A stretch of 9,887 bases of DNA from an uncultured beta proteobacterium (lineage in GTDB: Bacteria > Pseudomonadota > Gammaproteobacteria > Burkholderiales > Rhodocyclaceae): the NCBI GenBank assembly GCA_903910495.1, contig CAIVZW010000826.1:1-9887 (forward strand), given 5' to 3'. Made by a program: the position numbers and the translations under genes. Under the pieces are notes generated by a model. The model ran no database searches and had not been told where the DNA came from. It saw nothing but the letters and a program-made list of their open reading frames with translations. The stretch's first letter is position 1. Every line of letters begins with the position of its first letter. Below are positions 1 through 6,549 of this stretch, in pieces.

Positions 1-100
1 CACGCCGGCAAACGTCGCCACATCGGCTTCCGTTATGGTACGACTTGGGGTTGTATGTGTTTCCCCCAATAAGAATTGATCCAGGTATCTCCCAGGCATG
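1..100 (-). CDS. MaoC-like hydratase, N-terminal fragment cut by window edge
   Basis: A reading frame starts at ATG (complement of 98-100) and stays open for 33 codons to the window edge. The peptide begins MPGRYLDQFLLGE and continues with RTITEADVATFAGV. This matches the opening of MaoC-family (R)-specific enoyl-CoA hydratases, which typically start with a G-R-Y-[LF]-[DE]-x-[FL]-x-x-G-x-x motif followed by R-T-[IV]-T-E-[AT]-D-[VI]-x-x-F-[AS]-G. A ribosome site, GGAGA (complement of 105-109), sits just upstream. MaoC enzymes hydrate enoyl-CoA thioesters in the cytoplasm; the catalytic Asp/His of the hot-dog fold would lie beyond the edge, so activity and exact substrate cannot be judged. It is on the same strand as the DctP1 gene and 83 bases downstream of it, with a hairpin between. 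The family call is fairly secure from the two motifs; the specific role is unknown. Confidence 0.75.
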
Positions 101-120
101 TTATCTCCACTGTTGACAGC

Positions 121-157
121 CGGCTGCTTGAAAAATACAGCTTTTCAAGCAGCCGGT
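121..157 (-). terminator. Perfect 15-bp hairpin between dctP1 and maoC
   Basis: CCGGCTGCTTGAAAA (121-135) and TTTTCAAGCAGCCGG (143-157) are exact reverse complements around a 7-base loop. The hairpin begins 26 bases past the DctP1 stop codon. Neither side has a clear run of U after the stem, so it is not a textbook Rho-independent terminator. It could be a weak terminator or attenuator, or an mRNA-stabilising structure that protects the abundant binding-protein message while lowering expression of the downstream maoC gene, a pattern known for binding-protein operons. Confidence 0.6.
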
Positions 158-183
158 AGTATCAGGAATCAAATAAGGATTTT

Positions 184-1224
184 CTATTTTGCGATCGAAG
201 GCGCCACCGCACGGACCCTGCGGAGGGCAACTTCGGTACCGAGATCTTTTGCGACTTTGTCCTGAATCGGGATGACGATCGCCATGAATGGTTTCCTGTC
301 GATGATGGCGGTATATTTAACGCCGGCCTTGATACCTTCTGCGAGGAATTTGTCGTCGGAAACCTGCTGCGCATCGTAAATCGCTTGCGAAGCGACCTTG
401 GCGGCGGCATAAAATACCTTTTTGGTCGCGTCATCCACTTTGTTGAGCGCACGCACCGAAGCAAGAATAGGATGCATCATCCAGCTGTTCTCGGTCTTGA
501 CGTAATAAGGAGCGGCCTCGTTATGTTTGTTGATGACGTAGGATGTCGGGCAGTTTTCGGCAGCTTTTACGAGGCCGGTCTGCAAGGCCGTGTAGATTTC
601 AGCAAAGGGCATCGAAGTTGGGATAGCACCCAAAGCTTTCCAGACCTCAACTTCAATCGGAGAAGACTGAGTTCTGATTTTTAAGCCTTTAAGATCCGCG
701 AGAGAGGTGATCGGTACTGTGGAATAAACGTTTCTCAGACCACTCGCGGCAAAAGACAGCAGCTCGATTCCGACATCGGCTTTGTGGACGATGTCCTGAT
801 AGTATTTCAGCAGTTCTGCGTCTTTGCTGACGGCGAGCGCGTGAGCACCGCTCTCGTACATGAACGGCATACCCATGATACCCATGCGGGGAAGAAGAGA
901 TGAAGAATTCCCTGTGGTACTGATCAGGAAATCGAGCGTTCCAATGCGTACGCTGTCAGTCATGGCAGATTCGGAACCCAATTGAGCGCCGGGGAAAATT
1001 TCAATTTGGACCTGACCGTTCGTTCCTTTTTTTACTTCCGCCGCAAAGGTGAGCGCAAAGTTGTGATACGGATGATTTGTAGGCTGGTCGTGTCCGACTT
1101 TGAAAACAAATTTAGGTTTGACATCGTCGGCAGCGTTGGTTGTTTGCAAACCTCCGACCGCAAAAAGCGCTAAAACAGTGACGAAGAATTTTACAGTGAC
1201 GGCAAGTTTTTTCATGTTAAACAT
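184..1224 (-). CDS. TRAP transporter solute-binding protein, DctP family (DctP1)
   Basis: A 346-residue protein of the usual DctP length. It starts at ATG (complement of 1222-1224), chosen because a perfect AGGAGG (complement of 1232-1237) lies 7 bases upstream; a longer frame begins at 1257 but has no such site. Residues 1-31 are a Sec signal peptide (MKK then a hydrophobic run, cleavage near TTNA|A), so it acts in the periplasm. Family motifs are visible: the early strand around GHDQPTNHPYH (44-54), FPGAQLG (77-83), the GLRNVYS strand with R164, and DLKGLKIR (177-184), whose R184 is the position of the carboxylate-binding arginine in characterised TRAP binding proteins such as SiaP. The next motif reads VKAAEN (219-224), where the family usually has V-D-G-x-E-N. 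Sampled lines have about 48-53% G+C, below the other genes here. It is transcribed divergently from the oxidoreductase operon, and no permease lies beside it in the window. Family is certain; ligand unknown, probably a carboxylate. Confidence 0.93.
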   Translation of the reverse strand: MFNMKKLAVTVKFFVTVLALFAVGGLQTTNAADDVKPKFVFKVGHDQPTNHPYHNFALTFAAEVKKGTNGQVQIEIFPGAQLGSESAMTDSVRIGTLDFLISTTGNSSSLLPRMGIMGMPFMYESGAHALAVSKDAELLKYYQDIVHKADVGIELLSFAASGLRNVYSTVPITSLADLKGLKIRTQSSPIEVEVWKALGAIPTSMPFAEIYTALQTGLVKAAENCPTSYVINKHNEAAPYYVKTENSWMMHPILASVRALNKVDDATKKVFYAAAKVASQAIYDAQQVSDDKFLAEGIKAGVKYTAIIDRKPFMAIVIPIQDKVAKDLGTEVALRRVRAVAPSIAK

Positions 1225-1508
1225 TTTTAATCCTCCTCTATACTCGTTTATGGACATACTTCACATACCCATCCGTACCCAGATTAAATAAATCAACTGA
1301 GCCGGATAGCCTAATAAAAAAAATATCATGAGAACGGAAAAGGTAATATGCCACAAATTTTTATAATAAGGAACTAATTTCATATATAGAAACTTTATTT
1401 ATTTTGGAGTCCGTTCATGTACAATCGCTTGAAATTTTTCCCAATTAAAACTTCTCCCGTTATCGTTCATGATCGGCGTCCAAGCAGACAAATGGAGAGC
1501 TTAGTCAA
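1225..1508. promoter_or_regulatory. AT-rich divergent promoter/operator region
   Basis: This 284-base gap separates two divergent transcription units and must hold both promoters. One full line (1321-1380) counts 15 G/C in 60, against 60% or more in most neighbouring genes. Visible elements are an imperfectly centred dyad TTTC-N7-GAAA (1378-1392), two copies of CGTTCATG (1412-1419 and 1464-1471) spaced 52 bases apart, a related inverted element CATGAGAACGG (1327-1337), and a TATAAT hexamer (1362-1367) on the plus strand without a convincing -35 partner. No promoter could be assigned with confidence. The IclR-family protein encoded at 6680-7465 is the most obvious candidate to bind here, but that is inference. 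Confidence 0.55.
1232..1237 (-). promoter_or_regulatory. Ribosome binding site of dctP1
   Basis: A full AGGAGG on the minus strand, 7 bases before the ATG at 1224. It fixes the start at the MFNMKK methionine rather than at the earlier ATG at 1257. Confidence 0.85.
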
Positions 1509-2507
1509 ATGAAAATCGCGCTAATCGAAGCTTCACACTGGCACGCACCCCTTTACATCGACGCACTCGCCTCCATGGACGTTCGTGTCGTCGGTGTATC
1601 TGATCAAAACGCGGACGTCGCTGCCCGGGTCGCTGCCCGCTTCGGCTGCAACGCTAGCGCCGATTACAAGGCGATGTTGGCCGAAGCCCGGCCTGATTTC
1701 GTGTTTGCCTTCGGTCGTCACCGGGATATGCCAGCAATTGCGGCACATCTAATTGAACAAAAGATCCCATTCGCGATGGAAAAACCGATGGGCCGGTCGG
1801 CATCCGAAATCGAAGCCCTGCGTGTCCTTGCCGAGCGCGAGAATGCTTTCATCGCAGTGCCTTTCGTGTTTCGCAACAGTCCGATCCAGCAGATGATCGA
1901 CGAATTGAAATCGGCAGGCGCGTTCGGTGATCTTACCAACGCCTACTTTCGCTTCATTGCCGGTCCCCCGTCGCGCTATCCGAAGGCCGACAGCGCATGG
2001 CTACTCGATCCTGCGGAATCCGGCGGCGGCTGCACGATCAACCTGGCCGTTCATTTCCTCGACTTTTCGCTTCGGCTGCTCGAAGCGAATCGCGTCAGCC
2101 GAGTTTACGCGGTGCCTAGCCGCCGGAAATACGGCATCGCAGTTGAAGACTTTTCCACTGTCGTCCTGTCGACCGACGATGGCGTCGTTTGCACGGTCGA
2201 AACCGGTTACGCCTATCCGCAGGATAAAGCGCACCCGCGCCACTTCGAATGCTGCTTGACGACCACGAAGGGGTACATGGAAATCCGCGATGGAGAGTAC
2301 GCGTGGGCGAGCCACGATGGGTCCCGCATCGAGAAGAAGATCATCACGGATACCGACCTGTTTTACCCAATCTTCATCCGCAAGACCCTGGACGACCTGG
2401 CTGCCGGGAATCGCCCGAGCGCCTCCGTCGGCGAGATGATCAAGGTGATGAAACTCATCGACGCCGCCTATCGCTCAGGGAGGGAGCGGCAAGTGGTCGC
2501 GCTATGA
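1509..2507 (+). CDS. Gfo/Idh/MocA-family oxidoreductase (first copy)
   Basis: A 332-residue cytoplasmic protein. It has an N-terminal Rossmann region (about 1-120), the EKP signature at 91-93 (MEKPMG), which in this family supplies the catalytic lysine, and a C-terminal alpha/beta domain with SGGGCTINLAVHFLDF (171-186). In the usual pattern G-G-G-x-x-x-D-x-G-x-H-x-x-D the aspartate and glycine are N178 and A180 here, while H182 and D185 are kept. The N-terminal dinucleotide loop is odd: the usual G-x-G-x-x-[GA] is replaced by EASHWHA (7-13), with no glycine. Members oxidise or reduce sugars, inositols, sugar acids and sometimes glycosides with NAD(P). The start has only a modest GGAG (1494-1497), 11 bases upstream. 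It is the first gene of the plus-strand cluster and overlaps the next by four bases, implying coupled translation. Family assignment is firm; substrate unknown. Confidence 0.88.
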   Translation: MKIALIEASHWHAPLYIDALASMDVRVVGVSDQNADVAARVAARFGCNASADYKAMLAEARPDFVFAFGRHRDMPAIAAHLIEQKIPFAMEKPMGRSASEIEALRVLAERENAFIAVPFVFRNSPIQQMIDELKSAGAFGDLTNAYFRFIAGPPSRYPKADSAWLLDPAESGGGCTINLAVHFLDFSLRLLEANRVSRVYAVPSRRKYGIAVEDFSTVVLSTDDGVVCTVETGYAYPQDKAHPRHFECCLTTTKGYMEIRDGEYAWASHDGSRIEKKIITDTDLFYPIFIRKTLDDLAAGNRPSASVGEMIKVMKLIDAAYRSGRERQVVAL

Positions 2508-3538
2508 ACACCGCGATGCGATCGTGCGAGGCGCTGGCGGTTCGCGGACCCGAGCGAGTTGAGTTCGCCAGAGTCGAGCTACCTGAGCCAGGCCCGGACC
2601 AGGTATTGATCGAGGTAAGCGCCTGCGGCATATGCGGGAGCGACCTTCGGCTCTATCGTCAGGGCGAAATGGAAGCCGCCTTCTTCGGCCACGAATTTTC
2701 CGGCAAGGTCGTGTCCGTCGGGACCGGCGTTGAAGACTTCAAAACCGGCGATCGTATCGCGGCGGGACTCGCACGCGCTTGCGGTCACTGCGAACCCTGC
2801 CAGCGCGGCTTTCCCAACTACTGCGTGTTGTCGACAAACCAGTTCTACCCGGGCGGCTTTGCACAATTCTGTCTGGTGAGCTGCGCCCAGGACTTCAGGC
2901 CGATCATCAGAATCCCCGACGCGATCGACGATGTCAGGGCTACCCTTTTCGAGCCGCTCAGTTGTGCGATGCGCATCTCGACGCGTGTTGCGGTCGCGCG
3001 CGGTTCACGCGTGCTTGTTCTTGGTCTTGGAATGATGGGAATGCTTGCCGCTCTGCTGCTCAAGAAATCGACCCCCGAAATCTGCATCGTCGGTGCCGAT
3101 ACCTCGTCTAGCCGAGTCGGCCTGGGCCGAGAACTCGGACTTGACCGGTGTGTTCAATTCGAATCCGGGAATTTCAAGGCCGGCCAGGAAATGGCATCAG
3201 ATTACGATGTCGTCGTCGATGCGACCGGCATTGCCGCGGTTTTCACGCTCGCCGTCGATCTTGCCCGGCTCGGTGGAACGGTGATCCTTGCCGGCGTGCC
3301 GGCCGGTGCTGTCGCGTTCGCGCCACTGCCGATTTTCCGCAAAGAACTGACCGTCGTCGGCGCCAAGGGTCCCTTCCCGTACCCAAACACAGAAGGGGGT
3401 TCGCAGGCGCTCGATCTTCTGTTATCGGCAGACATTCCGTGGGACAAGCTCGTCACGGTTTTTCCATTTCACTTGGCCGCCGAAGCATTCCAAGGAGCGG
3501 CGCGCAGTGGCCCGCTCAAGAGCGTGTTAGTCCAGTGA
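2504..3538 (+). CDS. Zinc-dependent medium-chain (MDR) alcohol/polyol dehydrogenase
   Basis: A 344-residue protein starting at the ATG of an ATGA overlap with the preceding gene; the same frame is open further upstream to 2249, but that part lies inside the previous gene. Visible motifs: CGICGSD with C41 as catalytic-zinc ligand, GHEFSG with H63-E64, four structural-zinc cysteines C93, C96, C99 and C107 (CGHCEPC...C), FEPLSC with E150, and the Rossmann loop GLGMMG (174-179) followed by an acidic D199 at the end of the second strand, which suggests NAD rather than NADP. This is the pattern of sorbitol/threonine-dehydrogenase-like enzymes, which oxidise a secondary hydroxyl of a polyol or sugar acid in the cytoplasm. 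Translational coupling to the Gfo/Idh/MocA gene suggests consecutive steps on one substrate. All zinc ligands appear intact. The exact substrate cannot be read from the sequence. Confidence 0.9.
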   Translation: MNTAMRSCEALAVRGPERVEFARVELPEPGPDQVLIEVSACGICGSDLRLYRQGEMEAAFFGHEFSGKVVSVGTGVEDFKTGDRIAAGLARACGHCEPCQRGFPNYCVLSTNQFYPGGFAQFCLVSCAQDFRPIIRIPDAIDDVRATLFEPLSCAMRISTRVAVARGSRVLVLGLGMMGMLAALLLKKSTPEICIVGADTSSSRVGLGRELGLDRCVQFESGNFKAGQEMASDYDVVVDATGIAAVFTLAVDLARLGGTVILAGVPAGAVAFAPLPIFRKELTVVGAKGPFPYPNTEGGSQALDLLLSADIPWDKLVTVFPFHLAAEAFQGAARSGPLKSVLVQ

Positions 3539-3560
3539 AGGTGTGGTGTCGACGTCAAGA

Positions 3561-3585
3561 CCGGCGAATTCCGGGAACAAGCCGG
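3561..3585 (+). repeat. Nested dyad between the dehydrogenase and dctQ
   Basis: CCGGC (3561-3565) is matched by its reverse complement GCCGG (3581-3585), and the spacer contains a second near-palindrome, TTCCGGGAA (3569-3577). It lies in the 93-base gap before the TRAP permease genes. It may be an operator or a minor intercistronic RNA fold; the arms are short, so chance is possible. Confidence 0.3.
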
Positions 3586-3631
3586 ATACATATCGATACA
3601 CTTAAATCGCAGTTTTGTCATGAGGTGATGT

Positions 3632-4117
3632 ATGCAGAAGGCCTTCGCGCAATTTGATCGGACCATTGGTTTCATCGAGGATTTTGTCTCCATTTGGACG
3701 CTTGTCTTCATTTCTATAATCGTCATCGTCCAAGTGTTCTTCAGGTACGTGCTCGACAGCGGCATCCTCTGGACCGACGAGGTGGTCACCATCCTGATGG
3801 TGTCGATGGTGATGTTTGGCGTTCCCGCGGTTACCCGCCGTGGGATGCACACTGAGTTGATCGTGTTCATCGACCTCTTGCCGCGGCCTGCCCGACACGT
3901 AGTCAGGTGCGTGACGAGTCTTATCGGACTTGCCTTTCTCGTTCTCTTCCTCGTCGCTGCCGCGCGATATGCGGCGGACTCCCGAGGAATGGTCACGACG
4001 GTGCTGCGCATCCCGATCCAGTACGTCTATGCAATCTTGCCGGTCGGGGCGTTCCTCGCAACTTATGAATACCTGAAGACGGTGATCGTCGAGTTCAGGT
4101 CCAACAGCCATCAATAA
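3632..4117 (+). CDS. dctQ: TRAP transporter small permease, DctQ family
   Basis: A 161-residue membrane protein of typical DctQ length. Four hydrophobic segments are seen: about 18-40 (VSIWTLVFISIIVIVQVFF), 47-66 (DEVVTILMVSMVMFGVPAV), 88-112 (CVTSLIGLAFLVLFLVAAA) and 125-147 (IQYVYAILPVGAFLATYEYL). Between the second and third lies RRGMHTELIVFIDLLP, matching the family's conserved R-x-G-x-H-[IL] motif. The start is set by AGGTGA (3623-3628) immediately upstream of ATG 3632. With DctM it forms the inner-membrane part of a tripartite ATP-independent transporter that moves organic acids or acidic sugars using an ion gradient. It is followed 30 bases later by dctM. Family assignment is secure; the symbol is used in the generic family sense. 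Confidence 0.93.
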   Translation: MQKAFAQFDRTIGFIEDFVSIWTLVFISIIVIVQVFFRYVLDSGILWTDEVVTILMVSMVMFGVPAVTRRGMHTELIVFIDLLPRPARHVVRCVTSLIGLAFLVLFLVAAARYAADSRGMVTTVLRIPIQYVYAILPVGAFLATYEYLKTVIVEFRSNSHQ

Positions 4118-4147
4118 CAGCATTCGTAGAAATTAGAGGGGAACCAC

Positions 4148-5437
4148 GTGGATATCGGATTGACGCTACTCGCTTTGATTTTCGCTTTAATGTTGCTCGG
4201 CGTGCCCATATATCTGGCGCTCGGCGCAGCGGGTGCGGCCGGCCTCTTCATGGTCAAGGGGAATCCCCTTCTGGTCATTCCGCAATCAATCTTCAGCGGC
4301 GCGAGTTTTTTTCCGCTGCTGGCAATCCCCTTTTTCATTCTGGCCGGCGAACTGATGAATCGCGGCGGCATTACCGAAAGGCTCGTTGCCTTCGCGCGCC
4401 TACTGATCGGGAAGTCCCCTGCGAGTCTAGCAAACAGTGCTGTCTTGGGATGCATGTTCTTTGGTGGCGTGACCGGGTCGGCGCAGGCCGATACCTCGGC
4501 GATCGGCGGGCTACTGATTCCGGCGATGACAAAGGAAGGCTACAAGCCTGCCTGGAGTGCGGCGCTCATCGCCGCCGCGTCGACCTGCGGCCCGATCATT
4601 CCGCCGAGCATCATGATGGTGGTGTACTGCGTCACTGTCGGCGAATCGATCGGCGCGATGTTCATGGGAGGGATCATTCCCGGCATCGGGATTGCCGTAT
4701 CACTGATCATAGCCGTCCTGATCATGAACGTGAAACAGAAATTTCCCCGGCGCTACGAAACGATTCCGTTCGCCGAGGCGATGAAGATCACGGTTCAGGG
4801 CATTCTGCCACTCATCATGCCGGTAATCATCATCGGCGGCATTCTTGGTGGCTTTTTTACCCCGACTGAAGCCGGGGCCGTAGCCGTCCTATACTCCCTG
4901 ATCATCGGCTTCTTCGTCCTCAAGACATTGAAACTCCGCGACTTGATTCCGATGTTCAAGCACACGGCCTTTCTCACCGCCAACGTGCTGATGATCATTT
5001 GCTGCGCGCGAATACTCGGATGGGTTTTCGCTGCGGTGCAGGTACAGGTCTTCATCGGCGAGTTCTTTCTATCCGTCTCGCATTCCCCGGCCGTGTATCT
5101 GCTTCTCGTCAATGTGCTGCTGCTCTTCGTCGGCATGTTCATGGATGGCGCCGCTGCCGTAATTATCCTCGCTCCCATATTGGCGCCGATCGCTGTGTCA
5201 CTCGGTATCAACGGTGTCCATTTTGGTCTGATCATGGTTCTCAACCTGATCATCGGTGCTGGAACCCCGCCTCTCGGCGTCTGCGTGTACATTGCCAGTG
5301 GCATCGCCAAGGTGCCGATCGATCAGACGTTCAGGGCAATCATGCCTTTTCTGGTTGCAGAAATTATCGTTCTTATGCTGGTGACGTATGTACCCGAATT
5401 CGTTCTGATCGTTCCGCGGATTCTCGGCTATCTCTAA
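4148..5437 (+). CDS. dctM: TRAP transporter large permease, DctM family
   Basis: A 429-residue, strongly hydrophobic protein, the normal DctM length, with about a dozen membrane segments. Conserved family stretches are present: FFGGVTGSAQADTSAIGG followed by PAMTKEGY, then AAASTCGPIIPPS, MGGIIPGI, FTPTEAGAVAVLYS and GAGTPPLGVCVYIAS. The two TPP/IPPS-type loops are the repeats that form the ion and substrate site in the elevator-type fold. The start is a GTG (4148-4150) preceded by GAGGGGAA (4136-4143); the first in-frame ATG (4190) would remove part of the first helix. It is the central translocation subunit, coupled to DctQ and to a periplasmic binding protein. Downstream, 107 bases later, comes dctP2, so the gene order is Q-M-P. 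Confidence 0.95.
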   Translation: MDIGLTLLALIFALMLLGVPIYLALGAAGAAGLFMVKGNPLLVIPQSIFSGASFFPLLAIPFFILAGELMNRGGITERLVAFARLLIGKSPASLANSAVLGCMFFGGVTGSAQADTSAIGGLLIPAMTKEGYKPAWSAALIAAASTCGPIIPPSIMMVVYCVTVGESIGAMFMGGIIPGIGIAVSLIIAVLIMNVKQKFPRRYETIPFAEAMKITVQGILPLIMPVIIIGGILGGFFTPTEAGAVAVLYSLIIGFFVLKTLKLRDLIPMFKHTAFLTANVLMIICCARILGWVFAAVQVQVFIGEFFLSVSHSPAVYLLLVNVLLLFVGMFMDGAAAVIILAPILAPIAVSLGINGVHFGLIMVLNLIIGAGTPPLGVCVYIASGIAKVPIDQTFRAIMPFLVAEIIVLMLVTYVPEFVLIVPRILGYL

Positions 5438-5453
5438 TTATTTTTTCGTTCGT

Positions 5454-5487
5454 TGTTTGATGTCGTTTGCTGTTTGATGTCGTTTGT
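5454..5487 (+). repeat. Two tandem copies of a 17-bp repeat between dctM and dctP2
   Basis: TGTTTGATGTCGTTTGC (5454-5470) is followed directly by TGTTTGATGTCGTTTGT (5471-5487), identical at 16 of 17 positions, and then by a truncated TGTCG. The array lies in the 107-base gap before dctP2. It could be a tandem operator for a regulator or simply replication slippage in a T/G-rich stretch. Confidence 0.75.
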
Positions 5488-5530
5488 TGTCGCTTACCCA
5501 CATGCCTGATCGGGCTTTCGATCGCTTTAC

Positions 5531-5536
5531 AGGAGG
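5531..5536 (+). promoter_or_regulatory. Ribosome binding site of dctP2
   Basis: A full AGGAGG 8 bases before ATG 5545. It decides the start: the longer frame from 5467 would add 26 non-signal residues read from the tandem-repeat gap. The same strong site precedes dctP1, fitting the high expression needed by binding proteins. Confidence 0.85.
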
Positions 5537-5544
5537 ATTTCATT

Positions 5545-6546
5545 ATGAACAGTCGGTTTAAAAAGATAATCATCGCTGCGGCTTGCACTATGGTGATCGC
5601 TGCCGGGACGGCATTTGCCCAGACTGCGAGCAAGATTGAAATGAAGTACGCGGTCGTTTATCCGCCCGTCGGCGCGCAGGCGGAAGGCGCGGCGGAACTT
5701 GGCAGACTTATCAGTGAGGCGTCCGGTGGCAGGGTCGTCATGAAGTTCTATCCGAGTTCTCAGCTTGGCAACCAGTTGGGGCAACTCGAGGGGCTGCGCG
5801 CGGGGACGATAGAGATGTCGGAGTGCGCGGCCTCCGATCTTTCGAACTTCGACAAGATGTGGTCGGTGTTCTCACTTCCTTTCACCTTCAACAATGGCGA
5901 GCATGCACTTCGTGCAGTGAGTAATCCGGAGGTCGCAAAGATTCTGAACGAGGCTGCTGAGGCTTCCGGCTTCAAGATCCTCGGCTGGTGGAACATGGGC
6001 GAACGGAGCGTGCTCAATACCAAGCGCCCGATCAAGACGCCCAGCGACCTCAAAGGCGTCAAGGTTCGCGTCATGCTGGACCCAATCCTCGCCAATGCGA
6101 TCGGGGCGATGGGCGCCATCGGTACGCCGATGCCGTGGGGTGAGGTGTACTCCGCCGTACAGCAGGGTGTTATCGACGGTCTAGAAAATAGCCCGCCGGT
6201 GATCACCGCTAACAAGATGCAGGAGGTCGCAAAGTTTTATTCGCTGACCCAGCAGTTCGTCATTCCCGATCCCATTCTGATGAGCAAGAAAGTCTACGAC
6301 GCCCTGCCGCCCGATTTGCAACAAGCCATGATGAAGGCCGGTAAATCGTCACAGGAGCGCTTCAGCCAGGATTTCGGTAAATATGTCGAAAAATCTCTGG
6401 CCGACATGAAAGCCGCCGGGGTCAAGATCAACGAGGTGGACAAGACAGCTTTCCGGGTGGCGGTGAAGCCGATGGTCGATGATTTTCTGAAAAAGGCCGA
6501 TGACAAATCCCGCGCGCTTTATGCGGCACTTCAGTCGGTGAAATAA
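5545..6546 (+). CDS. dctP: TRAP transporter solute-binding protein, DctP family (DctP2)
   Basis: A 333-residue periplasmic binding protein. Residues 1-25 are a clear signal peptide (MNSRFKK, hydrophobic core, AFA|Q). DctP motifs are in order: FYPSSQLG (68-75), LPFTF (111-115), GERSVLN with R154, DLKGVKVR (168-175) with R175 at the carboxylate-binding position, MPWGEVYSAVQQGVIDG (196-212) and ENS (214-216). Unlike DctP1, it keeps the usual D-G-x-E-N sequence. It is the partner of DctQM encoded just upstream and delivers ligand to them. The gene is followed four bases later by a strong hairpin that probably ends the transport operon. Mature protein and hinge look complete. The ligand is probably a carboxylate-bearing compound because of R175; its identity is not visible. 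Confidence 0.95.
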   Translation: MNSRFKKIIIAAACTMVIAAGTAFAQTASKIEMKYAVVYPPVGAQAEGAAELGRLISEASGGRVVMKFYPSSQLGNQLGQLEGLRAGTIEMSECAASDLSNFDKMWSVFSLPFTFNNGEHALRAVSNPEVAKILNEAAEASGFKILGWWNMGERSVLNTKRPIKTPSDLKGVKVRVMLDPILANAIGAMGAIGTPMPWGEVYSAVQQGVIDGLENSPPVITANKMQEVAKFYSLTQQFVIPDPILMSKKVYDALPPDLQQAMMKAGKSSQERFSQDFGKYVEKSLADMKAAGVKINEVDKTAFRVAVKPMVDDFLKKADDKSRALYAALQSVK

Positions 6547-6549
6547 GAG

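Noticed and set aside
1336..1370. Possible sigma-54 promoter on the minus strand (TGGCAT with a downstream TT)
   Set aside because: The -12 GC doublet is missing and the -24 element is imperfect, so the match is no better than chance in AT-rich DNA.
2249..2503. Upstream 85-codon extension of the zinc dehydrogenase frame
   Set aside because: It lies wholly within the first oxidoreductase gene in another frame; the ATG at 2504 forms a normal ATGA overlap and begins a family-length protein.
3469..4011. Long minus-strand frame opposite the dctQ region
   Set aside because: It is low-complexity, rich in Arg, Thr and Met, has no domain, and mirrors the coding bias of dctQ.
4795..5310. 171-codon minus-strand frame opposite dctM
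   Set aside because: The translation is dominated by Met, Pro, Thr and Arg, as expected for the antisense of a membrane-protein gene.
5508..5523. Small GATCG/CGATC hairpin before the dctP2 ribosome site
   Set aside because: Five base pairs with a six-base loop is too weak to claim a riboswitch or terminator.
5467..5544. 26-codon N-terminal extension of dctP2
   Set aside because: It is read from the tandem-repeat gap, lacks a ribosome site and would bury the signal peptide; AGGAGG precedes the ATG at 5545.
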